The notes beneath the pieces are model-generated. The model saw only the letters and a list, made by a program, of their open reading frames with translations, had not been told where the DNA came from and searched no databases. From Antedon mediterranea (lineage: Eukaryota; Echinodermata; Crinoidea; Comatulida; Antedonidae): a stretch of DNA of 64,000 bases. Made by a program: the position numbers and the translations under genes. Location of the stretch: contig NC_092675.1 in NCBI RefSeq assembly GCF_964355755.1, positions 18,676,912 through 18,740,911 on the forward strand, written 5' to 3'. This document shows, piece by piece, positions 47,668 to 60,970 of the stretch. Position 1 is the first letter of the stretch; every line of letters starts with the position of its first letter.

Positions 47668-48753
47668 TCATTGTTCTGGTGGTAGCATCATTAGCTCTTC
47701 TTTCGTCGAAGGAGCGGATTGTTTGATTTTACGGCAGTTTATTCCAACCATGATATAACGTTTAAGGTTAGTGTTCATAAGGCCATACATGATGGGGTTC
47801 ACGAAAGTACTGCTGAACCCGATGAGCTTTACAATGTACATTAAAAAGAGATTTCTTGAACTATCGTCAAAACTAAATATTTCTGTCTTTAATACAAAAC
47901 GGATCCAGGTAAGTACATGATATGGTAACCACGAAAGAACAAATACCAACACAATAAGAATAAGTACTTTAATGGCCCGCTTTTTCTTTTTGACATTTCC
48001 TGTTGTTACGCTAGAAATTCCATTTCCGCCTCCACCGCTGAATGTTTCCTTGAGCTGCCAAAGTTGACCAACAACTTTTGAGTAGAGAACGAAAATCACA
48101 AGAAATGGTAAAATATACAAAATAACCGTAAATAAAATAGTGTAGCTTTTGATGTAAACCTCCGCCCATGTCTCCTTACAAAACGTATATTCCAGTAGCA
48201 AATTTACCTTTTCAGTATCGCTAAATATAAACAAGGGTAATGTAAGCAATATTGAGAAAATCCAAACTATGGCCAAATAACCTAGAGCATGCCAAGATGT
48301 TTTTATCTTTCTGTCCTGGTGAGGATGACATATCACCTGATATCTGTCACCTGCTATGCAAATTAATGTCAGAATACTTGCTGCTATGGCCAATGCTGTC
48401 AAATAGTTTCCAAGTTTACAACCAATTGTGCCAAGTATCCAATTGAAACTTATGATCTCCACAACTGTGAATGGAATGCACACGCAGGCAATCAACATAT
48501 CAGCAACTGCCAGAGATGCTACAAGAATATTAGTTATCGTTCTCATTCTACGGTTGAATGTGATGATGTATATTATGACTGAATTTCCAATAAAGGCAAA
48601 CAGGAATGTTATTCCAAACAACGTACACAGAATAAAGCGAAGTTGATATGACAGACCTTTAAGGCAGTAGTCGCTGAATTCTTCCAACTCGCATCCTTCC
48701 TCAGCAGTTAAATTTAACTGACCTAGGAAAATTTGTATTACATCCGCAGACAT
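47668..48753 (-). CDS. Orphan peptide receptor, class A GPCR, coding sequence in one exon
   Basis: Predicted 361-aa seven-helix membrane receptor. The start is placed at 48751-48753 (MSADVIQ) because TTTATTCTACAG, a good splice acceptor, lies 15 nt upstream on the minus strand. The longer frame from 48786 would translate intron. Visible: N-glycosylation site N14-L-T, GN in TM1 (56-57), LAVAD in TM2 (D85), TM3 Cys112, DRY at 136-138 followed by QVICHP, ECL2 Cys192, KKKKR before TM6, SWLPYH at 274-279 (Ser where CWxP is usual) and NPIMY at 319-323. A GGGGNG stretch lies in the third intracellular loop. It resembles QRFP/orexin/CCK-type peptide receptors; the ligand is unknown. Confidence 0.9.
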   Translation of the reverse strand: MSADVIQIFLGQLNLTAEEGCELEEFSDYCLKGLSYQLRFILCTLFGITFLFAFIGNSVIIYIITFNRRMRTITNILVASLAVADMLIACVCIPFTVVEIISFNWILGTIGCKLGNYLTALAIAASILTLICIAGDRYQVICHPHQDRKIKTSWHALGYLAIVWIFSILLTLPLFIFSDTEKVNLLLEYTFCKETWAEVYIKSYTILFTVILYILPFLVIFVLYSKVVGQLWQLKETFSGGGGNGISSVTTGNVKKKKRAIKVLILIVLVFVLSWLPYHVLTWIRFVLKTEIFSFDDSSRNLFLMYIVKLIGFSSTFVNPIMYGLMNTNLKRYIMVGINCRKIKQSAPSTKEELMMLPPEQ

Positions 48754-49893
48754 TTTCCAAGACGTTTTCTGTAGAATAAAGTACAATATCGATTAGCAGA
48801 TTTAGCAGTTATAGTTTCAATAACAACAATTGAATCGCTTTTGTTTACGGTATTAGTTTAGTGTAGAATACATAAGATATGTTCAGATAAATAAAACTAT
48901 ACTCTCATCTCATCAATTTCCTTAAATATAATTTCTACATGCCAGATTGCCAAATAAAATATTGTTTTTCTCGTGACGGTATACGGAACGAGTAATTTAT
49001 ATGAAAGATTATTTTGCGCATGCTCATATACACAGGGAAGAGTGAAATTTCCCTGGTATACGTTGCGTTTGAGAAACGTCTTTTTGATAAAGTTTTGTAA
49101 TTTCAATGACCATTCATAAGAAATTACGTAGTATGAAATATCACAATAGGCTTAAATACATCATTTTGTATACTGTAGTTTATAAAATGAATTTCTATAA
49201 TAAAAATATAAAGCGGTCACTGTCAACAAACATGGTTAAACTTCAATTACAAATAGTCTTGAAAAGGTTATATTTTGCGTTACTTAACTTGGGTTAACGT
49301 AAGACAACATACATTTAACTAGTATATCACGATTTATGTTATCAATCTGCGGGTTACTTTGACAACTTTATACATGAAAACACATAAAGACACATAAATC
49401 TGCTAGTTAAAAAGCAGGAAACAAAAGGATTAATGTTCTATTATTAGAATTTCACCTTGATTTTGTTTTAGTTTTTAAAAAAATAAAATATTTAAAAAGA
49501 CACATGAAATATATATTACAATTTAATATGTTATTATTATGATTATGTTGGGGGCGTGGGCTATAATAATCACTAGTCACCTTGTAAAATTGCAATGATC
49601 CATACATGTTTGTCCTGTATTTGTTAGAATGAAATATTAGGATCATCTCTTATGGATCAATAGACCGAAATGGCGTACAATTCAGCTAAAAACAAAATAA
49701 ACCGTTGACAAAATATTCTTAGTTTTATACATGGAATAATCTATATTATATAACACCTATATAAATTCCTGTCATTTGATTGGACGAATGTGGGTCACAT
49801 GGCGTGCAATAGTACGCACTATTCAACGATCGTTAAATAGTACTTTTTGAAACATTTTTGTGTACGAAAAAAAAACGTCTAGATGTTATATAA
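48754..49893. other. Intron and intergenic DNA upstream of the second receptor
   Basis: On the minus strand this would hold the intron and 5' exon of the receptor. No exon could be identified. Confidence 0.4.
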
Positions 49894-50058
49894 AACAAAT
49901 AATGAATGTTTTGTATTCGTGTAATGGTACAAATAATGGCACTTGGTGAATGATGAAAGGTTATATCAACTCGGCTTTGCCTCGTTGATATAACCTTTCA
50001 TCATTCACCTCGTGCCATTATTTGTACCATTGCACTCATAAACATTCATTATTTGTAT
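49894..50058. repeat. Near-perfect 165-bp palindrome
   Basis: Arms about 49894-49970 and 49984-50058, sharing for example AATGGTACAAATAATGGCAC and GATGAAAGGTTATATCAAC. The 13-nt centre TCGGCTTTGCCTC can pair GGC with GCC. Probably a fold-back MITE. Confidence 0.88.
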
Positions 50059-52110
50059 AGTATATTAACAATAATTGTAAAAGTTAACTTAGCTATGACT
50101 ATACTGTACATTAGGATCTTAAGAGGCGTAAATATTTTCTTTCTATTAAAACATAGTAATAATATACTAATAAACTATGACGCCTAACATGGCGTACTCA
50201 AAATGTGACGTCATAAAGTAAGTGCCAAGCAAGCTCTTAACACGTTGTCATTAAACTAATAATTAGTTTCCATAGGTTACGATACCTAATAATAAACCTG
50301 TAACACTTTGTGTTGTGATGATGATAAGTGTAAATCCAATTACACACTATTATCCATGGTCAGTGTTTGCAATGAAATAGCATAGCTTTCAAAAGGGCAC
50401 TAATAATAATTTATTATTTTTACTAAAACTTGTAATGTTTGTAGGCGTAATGCAAATTGTAATTGTATCATCTCCATCTGGATACTGTATTTACATATCT
50501 CAAAATGTAATATTATTCCTACTGATAATTGAGAAACTGATAACTGAGGAAATGATCCAATATCAAGACAGATATTTCCATCCATCTAATTTATGTGAGT
50601 ATAGTGCGTCACAATCAAGAAATGGATGTTTTAACCGTGAATCCCAAGAGGATGAATCATCACCCTTTCTGCTTTTATAAGATTCAAAACAAAAAGAATC
50701 ATCATAAACACTAACATAATCGATAGACACTAGACTCCAATTTATTTGGATAGAGATGTCAAAGCTTCATATTATGCACTTTAAGGCGTAAACAAACAAA
50801 AACAAAACATTTGACGAAATCGATTGACCTGAGGTTTAACTTATCACATCGACTTTCTGTTACAAGCATACAGTATGATTTATAGTTTGATAATTTATTA
50901 TTATATATATTACATAAACAAAGGCTTACAGTACCGTATATGAAGAGAATGCACATACAACAATTCAAACCAGTTAGAAATAGTATCTGCTGATAATGAC
51001 AGTACTAGACCTAGATTCTCCAGTGTATCTATGAACATATTATAATGTGCATCGTACCATAGACAAATTCATAATAATAATAATAGGGATCACATCAAAT
51101 TGTTAAATTCTAGCCAATTAATATAACCAGTTGTCATGTGAAAATATATGATTTTAAGATTTGTACTGAATCATTAAGATGCTAAGTCTAAGACTGAATT
51201 GGTTGGATGCAGAACGCATTCACTCATCGACGAAATAAGTTCATAGTTTCAAACATGGCAGTAATTATATTCTCATCATCAATTCTTTACAAATGGACAT
51301 ATAATACGGTATTAATGGATCGTGACAATGCTCGATGATCTTATCACTATATTTACTCACAAAGTATCTGCAAATAATCAGTGTATATATACCTGTAGTG
51401 TATGCTATATAGCAACGACCCTAATTTCATTGATTACAACTGAAATTAGATTCTTCGTGCTACAGGCCTACATTAAATAAATTGTTCCTGCATAACTGCA
51501 TCTTGCAGAGTGGACTAAGTGAGTTGGACTGTAAACTAATTGTAAATGACGTGCGCTCACTATTGTCCAAAACTATACAGATAGATAATTTGACTGTATA
51601 ATTTCTACATTTAGGAGACCAAAAGTACGCGTCAACATGCATATATACGTAAATTATGCGACCGGTTCAACCTCATGTATAATGTCCATTGTGCCGTCTT
51701 CTAGGTAATCCGTGTATTTGGTTGATTTTGTATATAGACTTTCCTTTAAAAGAGTGTTTTAATGTTAAATGTAATATTGTAATGACCAAATTAACTTGCG
51801 GAGAGACATGAATTGCTATAAATGAAACATTATAGATGAGTCAGCTATATCTAACATATTACATGATTACATTGACTTTAAGACAGCCGACACGTGTATA
51901 TACATACAAAATATATAGAAACATGTATAACCATGCAGAAAATGTTCGTAAATTACATATAAATACTTCAATCTCGTGTGTCCACATGGGAATAATATCA
52001 CATCATCAGCAATCAATTCTAGTTGGAAATCAAATACTCAGAGTACCACTTAGTTCAGTCATATTATAGTATTCATTGCTTAACATCTAGAAATAATCAA
52101 CATTTATTAA
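50059..52110. other. AT-rich intergenic DNA, nothing recognised
   Basis: Only short random frames seen. Confidence 0.4.
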
Positions 52111-52114
52111 AAAT

Positions 52115-52480
52115 GGGTTTGCTGAAATCCCGATATCAATTTGGAGGCACATCAAGATAAATTCAGCGTTAGCAGAATATCCTTGAAAAAAAAGACAAAA
52201 TCAAAGCTGATGAAATCCCAATGCAACAGTTTACCTGGAGATTTATTCGGCATTAACACAAAATACTTAAAGATGATAAGGCCTAAACCTAGTTAAATCC
52301 CAATGCCACACTTTACCTATTGTATTTAGAGTCACATCAAGAGATATTCAGCGTAAACAAAAAAAGCCTTAAAAAATATCAGACCAAAAGCTGATGAAAT
52401 CCCGATGCGACACTTTACCTCTCTGTAGATATATTCGTCGTTAACACAAAATCCTTAAAAATATAACAATAAAAAGCTAA
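52115..52480 (+). repeat. Degenerate tandem array, about four units of 85-110 bp
   Basis: Units share GCTGATGAAATCCC(A/G)ATGC, ACTTTACCT, ATTCGGC or ATTCAGCG, and AACACAAAATCCTTAAA. A lone related unit lies at 43975-44020. Confidence 0.75.
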
Positions 52481-55460
52481 CTTTTCAGCTGTAATGAAGC
52501 AGTTGAAATATATAAACATCATCACATCATTACTTATCTTTGTGCCAATAAAACTAGACAATTTGGCGAATTATAGTTTGCTTATCATTCTTAATAAAAA
52601 AAAAATGTTGTAAAAAATTGTAATAAAAAGCTACGTGATGTAATGAAGCAGAAATGTACATAATTATACATTATGAGAATAACTAGGACAGTAAGGAGAG
52701 AGAAAGATTCTTTATTTAGTTGTAATTACTGTATACACAGGTACCAAACACATTCAAACACACATCGATGAGAAAAATGTAACAACTTTCAAAAAAACTT
52801 TGAATAATCAACTGTAATCGGAACAGAATCATTTTTTTCCAGTACGGCAGTCATGCACATTGTACAACGTAATGCATCTTTTTTTAAATTGTCACTGTTT
52901 GTTGAACCAACACATTAATATTCTGTCATAATACAGTGAAATATCTACACAGAATGTGGCATGATTAATGTAAAAATAAGTATTATTGCTGTAAATGTCA
53001 TAATCATATTTGTTCAGCATTATTCAAACAACATTATAAAATTGATAAAAATGATTATGAACAAATTGAGTTGTTGTTCTTGTTTTGGAGAGAAGCTATA
53101 AACCCAGAGGAAAATTATCTAAATGTCTCCATTTTCAGCAAGATATTTAATTTCTTTTATATCAATAATAATGCTTTGTATTTAAAAACTAACCTGTTCA
53201 ATAATGTCGATCCAAATTATTCAGGCTAAATTCTTAAATTTTGGATCGTGAGCTTGGTGTTGAACTCGCCCTCAATCTGTATTATGAGACAAGAATAATT
53301 TAATAATTAATTATTGTTAACAAACGCATTAACTGACAGTGAGAGCAATTTTCAATAAATTTAGAATTAAAATAAAACAATGGGTAAAATAAAACATCGC
53401 ATTGCTGCCAAGTTCTTACACAATAGAGTGCTACTAAAAAATAAGACCTACTTCCAAAATATCCCTTGTTTAAAACGAAAAAGAGCCATAGAGTGAAACC
53501 AGTTGCATCCATTATAAAATGTTATCATGCAGACCAGTGGTCTAAATTGATAAAACCGCACAATACAAGAAGAGAGAGAGAGAGAGAGCCCTTCAAAAAC
53601 CCGTGCTCATTATTTTATGGGATTTAGTAGGCCTATGTTACCTTTTAATGATAGATGATGATGTTGAGATGACATTGTGAGAGAGACTAAAAATGCAATT
53701 TATTAATTTTACGATTCTTAATGTGTATAATAATTTAAAAAAAAATAACGTTGTGTTTTAGTGTTCTTATCTTGTCGAACTAAGCAAAACATTTATAAAT
53801 ACAGGTTATGGGCGTATACCATAATCTAAAGTAAAACCTTAATCAATCACTATTTTATCAAAAATATTGATCGAAAACAATAGGTAAGACTATACACTTC
53901 TTTCAGTATACGATCGCATTGAAAGTCTCTTAAATTTCTTGCGTGCCAATTACTCATTCGATTTGCCAAAGAAAGATTCTTTAACAGCCTAATCTGTAGC
54001 TCTTAAATACGTGTCATAGGTTTCTGTTTTGTCTCTAAATATGTTTTTTAAAAAAGCCATACATCAATTGGATAAAAGACGATTTATCTGAGATTGATTT
54101 CTGTTTAATATTAATTAAGAAGCAATTGATTGTCAATATTCTGATGTTATGGTTAGCGGCTGTGGATTTATTGCGTATATACAGTATATTTGACGGGTTG
54201 AAATTTATTCTGAAAATAATTGACTTTGATTTCAAGATCTTCTATCTTAAAATCACAATATTTATGAAGAGGTAAAGTAAAACGTTTCATCTTTCATATA
54301 TCATCCCCGTGGCTTGATTTATATTGTCAGAACAGTAAATAGTATAGCTTTAAATATTCCATTTCAATGGCCTAGAATGATTTTATTTCAGATATTTTCT
54401 AACCAAATTATTGCAATAATTTTCACGTTTCTGTAGTTATTTCTTAAACCATCAAAACATGTGCAAGTATAAACGGAGTTTATAATAAAAACATCAAATC
54501 AAATCAAAGTAGTCTGATCAATCAAAGTATTGATTTCTTCTTTCTTCTTCAACAAAAAAAAATCCACCTTGACAAAACAAAGGTACATAGGATATGTTCA
54601 GTTGTTAAACATAGTAATAGTAGAAGAAATAGAGAAATAATAATAAGAGAAATAACATGATTTTAATCATATTATACAGTTTGCCAACTTTACATTTCGA
54701 AAGTAAGTTATATAATGATTAAAACATATATTACTGTTGTACAATGATTTTATAACTTTATGTTTAAAATTTTACATTTTGGTTTATTTTAAGATTTAAT
54801 GATATACGAGTGGGGCAGGGGTTTAAAAAACATAATAAGACCGAATTGAAAATTACATCAAATTAATATTAAACCTCAAAATATTTAGTTCGTCATTGCT
54901 GTACTAATGAATGTAATATACTAACTAATAAATATATTCAGCAAATAAAGTGGACAAATTATGAATAGATAATAAATTGATTTATAATTAAATTATAATG
55001 GAAAGATTGATGTACGATCAAGCCGCACTAGACAAACCCTCAGCCATTATGTTTTGTACATGGACGCCAGGTAAAGTAGAATATAATTTAATTCTGAACT
55101 TGATTAGTATTTTTAGGAGCTATAGGCAAGAACGGCGAATACTTTACTAGAAATTACTTGGTACACATTTGTTGATTCTCTTTATTGTATCTCTACATCA
55201 CACATCTCCAGTATCATCGGCAAATTATTAGAACAGTGTCACCTACTATAGGCCTACATCACATGGAAAGCTGTATTATGTTAAGGTTAAAGCAGGCTTA
55301 TGGTCTATGAAAAGAATCACATGTGATGCATATGTGAAACTGTCACAGAATTTGCATATGATATACTGTAAAAACAGTCCCGAAAATCAGATACTACACG
55401 CAATACTGTAACACCAGGTGGCCTGAATAGAATCGATTAGAATTCCATTTTTTTTTTAGA
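52481..55460. other. AT-rich intergenic DNA with a (GA)n tract
   Basis: (GA)n at about 53570-53589. No gene or larger repeat recognised. Confidence 0.4.
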
Positions 55461-55469
55461 AAGTTACTA

Positions 55470-55625
55470 GTTATCTTCAAAAAGATGAGAAAACATTCTG
55501 TGAAATCTCTATATTTTAGAAACCTTATCAAACTGTTTGGAAAGTGACTACTTCTAAAAGTAGATGAAAATGCGATCCGTAAAATCTCTATATTTTGGAA
55601 ACCTTTTAAAACTCAGAAGTATGGA
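55470..55625 (+). repeat. Two-unit tandem duplication, about 85 bp
   Basis: AAATCTCTATATTTTAGAAA and AAATCTCTATATTTTGGAAA recur about 85 bp apart with similar flanks (GATGA(G/A)AA before, CC TT..AAACT after). Confidence 0.75.
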
Positions 55626-57090
55626 TCTCAAAAATTAAAATTTCTGAAAACCTAAAAGCAGATGCCTAGAAAATAAATAATAATCTTTAGAACTGGGTTA
55701 TACTAGCTTTTATGTGAAAGTTTGATTGCAATCAATCAATCTTCTGTATGAATTTGAGAAGAAGTAGATCAGTCCAAATTCTAATTTATAACTTAGAGTA
55801 ATGCGTCAGTATTGATATTCCATTTGTACAACAAAGCTCTGTATCCGTGATTAAATGGTGTCTTTTTGAAGTTCTGTATTCGTTGAAATACCTATTAATT
55901 TTCAGTACGAATTGAACTATCAACACTTATTACGTAAAGTTGAAATGTCATTGCCAACTATATGGCATTATATCGTTTCCATTATTTGACATCGACAATT
56001 GGAAAGAGTAAATTCGTTGCAGGGAACGAGAGGGAGCCACATGTGTATAATTCTATGATCCTATACTATTTAGGTAAAAAAAAACACAAGTAGGCACTAT
56101 GTGACAATTTCTTTGCAACACAAGAAATACATCAGCTAACATAGGTGGATTTTAGTATCCCATCCTGCTAACCATTATTAAACTATTAATATCTTCTCAG
56201 GCTTTCACGGTATTACCAATTTGTTGCATTATCAGGTTAGGAATTTGCAATCACCATTAGCACTATATCTAGTAATATGGATCAATGTTTTAGGATGGGA
56301 AAGAAAGTTTCAATAAATGTAAGCTTATTTTTATTTTCAACATCAATCAGTCACAAATAGAAATAACAATCTTTATCTGCATGTATTCTTGCTGCTTCAT
56401 AGATAGGCCTGTTACCAACGCTTGACATGAAATAGCCCCATCAGTTTCTTGTTTTTAGACCATGATGATCGTGTTAAACATAATATGTTGACGTAGTCCT
56501 AATTATGTCCGTAAGAAGTGTTATCTTCACCTAGCTAGCCAACTCTGAACTGTGACAAATTTGGCGGCACTGATACATCTATACATTAGGAAAGATAGGC
56601 CTATACTAAGTAGAATAATAATAAACACGACATGTCAATTATTTCGCATGGCGCTTTTTTGGTGCCTTCATATTGAATTCGTCAATCAATCGTGTACACT
56701 ATAAAATTCATCAGACTGTTTATGGTGCACAATCAAGATACATTTACTTGTTATTTTAGCCTGTATGTAAGAGACTGTGAATGGAAACTTATTGCATGTC
56801 TAATCATTGAAAATTTGAATCATCATCATATTTGTCAATTATAAGTATAATGTATAATGCATTGCACACTAGGACCTTTTAGATTTACACGTATCGAATG
56901 ATATCCTATGACGTAATCTGGATGATTTGCGCATGCGGCAAGTCAACTAACCGAAAACTTCTAAATTTGAGAACGTGTTCAGCGGCAATTTTGACGTCCG
57001 CTCTCTGATGATTGAGATAAAACGACGTCATGGCACTGCAGATGTTTACCAAAATCATGGAGGAAAATTATCTTGTACGTACAATATTTT
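55626..57090. other. AT-rich intergenic DNA, nothing recognised
   Basis: No supported feature. Confidence 0.4.
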
Positions 57091-57277
57091 GTTCCCAGTT
57101 GAATCACACGACGAAAAGGAACTAAAACTTGGTTCCCACTAACGTAACGCAAGAACATAAGCGCAACGCAATTGATACCAATAACAAACTATGGATGAAT
57201 CTCATTTGTCAATATCTTTGCGTTCCTAGTGGGAATCAAGCTTTAGTTCCTCTTCGTCGTGTGATTCAACTGGGAAT
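57091..57277. mobile_element. MITE family A, diverged copy inside a longer inverted repeat
   Basis: The core 57126-57242 has family A ends ACTTGGTTCCCACTA and CTAGTGGGAATCAAGCT. The inverted match continues outwards beyond the MITE: GTTCCCAGTTGAATCACACG at 57091 pairs with its complement ending 57277, through ACGACGAA and GGAACTA. Arms are about 48 bp with few mismatches. Confidence 0.75.
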
Positions 57278-59164
57278 AATACACAATGCTTCACATCTAA
57301 CTATCATGGAAGACAACAATTGAGACATTAAAGTAGGCCTATACACTACCATCAATAGATAAATAAAAAATGTATCTGTCTAGATATTGAATTATATATT
57401 TTTAAATAATCAGGATACAATAAAACAGTGAAGACAAATAGTGTGTATACGCAGTTAAATTTATTAGCTTATGTGAACTTGCTTTTTCAAGTTAAAGAAT
57501 AACGTGTTTAAATTGATTTTACTTGGGGATCTATTTGTCATGTTAATACAGGATAATGGAAAAACGGCTTATGGATACCCGCGACCTTCAGTCGTGTCAT
57601 TAGAGTTCTACAAAAGTCTTGAAGAAATTCAGTAATATACTAATTAATCTGCAGTGTATGGTTGTACCACGCACCGGATTTAAATGCAGTTGTACTAATA
57701 GGAAATAATCTTCTTGTAATTAAAGGTTATGATACAAAGTAAAAGTAGAAAATAAATTTCCCAATCAGAGTTTGATCATTTTTTAATGCTCGGCAATTAT
57801 ATTAGGGACGAACGGGAATTGTAATAATAGTCAGTGTGCACGAGTATTGAGTTACAATCATAGTACCCTAAATGTTTTGATATATAGGAAACAACTAGAA
57901 CAAAAACTGAAATTTAAAATTCTAAAACAAGATATTACCATAACGTGTGTGTTACAGTATATGAGATTTCGAGGCATAACCTTGGATTTTTCAGTTTTTT
58001 AGAAAATACCGAGTGATGAACAATTATGTATTTTTTTATTTGAAAGACACAGATATCGACCTTTACGGAACGGGAATAGGGTAAACTGTTCTAGGCTATG
58101 TGGATATGAGTAGTTATTCATGAATATAAATAGTAAATGAATGAAAATGACTTGTCATCAATATAAGCACTCTGTACATGTTGTAAATATAACGTAGCAT
58201 GCATCTAATAGATGTGAAGAGGACAGAGAGAAGAAAAATCAATAGAGGCAGGTATCGTATCGAGTTAAGTAAATGCTTCAAAGACTGGTGCAATTATACT
58301 ACTATGTTTGATATTTCAGGTAAGCGAATACAAAGTCGATAAAGAAGAAGGAAAAATCAATGAAATAAACTATATGGTGTTGATTTAAACAGTAAACTGC
58401 TTTCAATATTTGATGTAAGCATAAGTTACAAACTGTTTAATGACACGATGTATATTTCAATAATCAAATCAATATTCACTGAATGAATTGTTTAAAAAAA
58501 GTTTAAATAATTGAAAACACGTGTAAACTGTGACAATCAAATGAGATGCTGTTTCCGTTGACACTGGGGTAGGCCTTAGTAGTAACCGTCCTGTATCGTC
58601 CAAAAAATAATAACTTAGGCCTATACCTCTCATAAATCTATCTAAAAAATCAGTTCAAAGAATAAGTTTATAAATGCACAAGTTAAATTAATTTTTCAGA
58701 AGCGAAACGGAATTCTTAATATCTTCTGATGATCAGAAAATGATTGAGATGTGCACTATAGACGTTCTACAGTGATAAAACACTTTGGTATAGTTCATTG
58801 CGTATTAAATACAGGGAGAATTACGTGGTTTCGTCACATGTTAATTAAATTTTATCAAAATCAATAGGGACGTTATAATATCTTCAGCTGACGTGACTTG
58901 ATTGAATTATGTAACATTAATAAAAAATCAAAATAAACTTAATACTTCGTTAAGACATCCTACGACGACTAAACTCACAGTTAGACGTTCTTCTTCTTCA
59001 AGGTCGGTAATATTTCGATAATCAATTCTAGAGACATCAACATTACAATTGTATATATATATTTTATTTTGTACAGTTTATCAACAACACAAACAGTCCA
59101 GGGACTGGATCAAACATAAGCCTATAAAACCAACATTCTGGTATCATGTACAGTCGGTTTCTCA
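57278..59164. other. AT-rich intergenic DNA, nothing recognised
   Basis: No supported feature. Confidence 0.4.
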
Positions 59165-59438
59165 ATACTTATAGGGTGTCTAGAAAACACAGATCTAGAA
59201 AACTCAGATCTCAGATCTGAGTTTTCTAGATCTAGAAAAATCAGATATCTGAGTTTTCTAGATCTAGAAAACTCAGATATCTGAGTTTTCTAGATCTAGA
59301 AAACTCAGATATCAATTATCTGACTTTTCTAGTTCCAAAATGGAACTAGGAAACCCAGATCATCAAATGGATCGTTCCATTATTATTAGAGGGTAGCATA
59401 TTTGAAATACTACACAGTATTATACGTTTTCTTACTAA

Positions 59439-59620
59439 AGCGTGGTTCCCACTAGCGACGCAACGCAAGGACGTAACGCAACGCAAGTGAATTGACCAAT
59501 CACAAGCGATGGCTTATTCGCTTGTGATTGCTAACTGTCTTCTATAACTTCGCTTGTCATTGGTTAAAACGCTTGCGTTGCGTTTACGTCCTTGCGTTAC
59601 GTTCTAGTGGGAACCAAGCT
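59439..59620. mobile_element. MITE family A, copy inside the MULE-like element
   Basis: Starts AGCGTGGTTCCCACTAG and ends with the complement of AGCTTGGTTCCCACTAG, so it lies in opposite orientation to 16415-16593 and is nearly identical to it. It abuts the inner border of the left MULE arm. Flanks are TAA and TTA. Confidence 0.85.
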
Positions 59621-59880
59621 TTATAATAATAATTATTGTAACTTGTAGTAGCAGCCTACGACTTAAATCATAAAGAAATACAGTATACACCTTTTAAAAT
59701 GTAGTCTTAGCATGTAGGCCTAGCTAAGCAAACTTAATTCAAAGCTAACGTGTGGGCGCTATCGCGATGTATCGCGAAGAGTAGGCCTGGTCCTACAGTA
59801 CTAGACTAGAAGCGGTCAACTCGTACCCAAAATAACTCGTATCTATTCCCAACTTGGCTTACTCGTACATCAACCAACTG

Positions 59881-60970
59881 CAGGGCCGTAGCCAGGATCT
59901 GTCAAGGGGGGGGGGGGGGTTCGCACACTAAGTATTTGGGTCACCCCCACCCCCATACCTACCCCCCCCCCCCCTGGGGTGGGGCCTGAGGCGAAGCAAA
60001 TTTTGTTAAATGACACCCCTAGATGGCCGGAAAAGACACTCTCATGCAGCATGCTACCCATGAGCAAAACGATCGTACTTGGACTCGTTGACTATTTCAA
60101 CGATAACATTTGTTGCCGTATATGTTAGATGCGCGTGCTCTGTGCGGAACCGCCGATTGTTTGATCATTTACTCGATATTTTGTTTTGCGTTCAAGTTCA
60201 ATGCGAACGTACGTCTAGGAGAAGCCCCGAAAAAAGCACACTGGGTGAAGGCAAATGCAATTCTTATTATAGCTCTATCTATAATATTTATTTACAGCAA
60301 TGTGTTGAGGAAATTAAATATGCCAATGTAAATAGGTGATATTGATACATTTGAGTAGGCCTACGTATCGGCTGGTGGTCTAGAAAAAAATAATCGGATG
60401 CCATAATGTGAACTACAGTACATGATACCATAGATATTATAGTGTAAAATATTAATATTCACTATAATCCTCTATGATACATTATACTTCATAGCCACAC
60501 ATAAATACTGATGTATGTCGGAAGGCTATATACTTTATGCATGCTGCCTGACTGCCAGTGATCTAAACAATTGGTACGCAGTTGTCTGGCGGTGTCCTTT
60601 GTACGAATCGTTCGTCTCCCAGCTCGCTGTGAGACGCGTCAATATCACGTTACATGCAGGGACCAAACATTTATTTTTCAGGTTAAAATCCGCAATTCAT
60701 TTGCAACTCTTTACAGACTATATCGCTCGAAGTACGCTCATACAGGGAAGAAGGTACTGTATGAGTTATTCCGAACGAGTTTACGAATTTTTAAATTTAC
60801 GAACAGCTTTTTGTACTGTGGGGCACGTATTTGGACGATTTTCGGAGATGAGGGTGAGGTATTGGGCATGTCGGAGATGGGGGTTCGCAGTCGGTTAAGG
60901 GGAGTTCGCTGTAAAGGGGGGGGGGGGGGGTTCGCCCGAACCATAAAAACCCCCCCTGGCTACGGGCCTG
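59881..60970. mobile_element. hAT-like non-autonomous element, 1.09 kb, with G/C tracts
   Basis: The left end CAGGGCCGTAGCCAGG and the complement of the right end CAGGCCCGTAGCCAGG differ at one base. AACTG flanks both sides (59876-59880 and 60971-60975), a possible 5-bp duplication. Inside are G14 at 59906, C13 at 59962, G15 at 60916 and a C-run at 60950, each G-run followed by TTCGC. No transposase was found. The superfamily is tentative. Confidence 0.65.

Noticed and set aside
48754-48786. Upstream ATG extending the second receptor by 11 residues
   Set aside because: A strong acceptor (TTTATTCTACAG) lies between the two ATGs, so the upstream one is most likely intronic.
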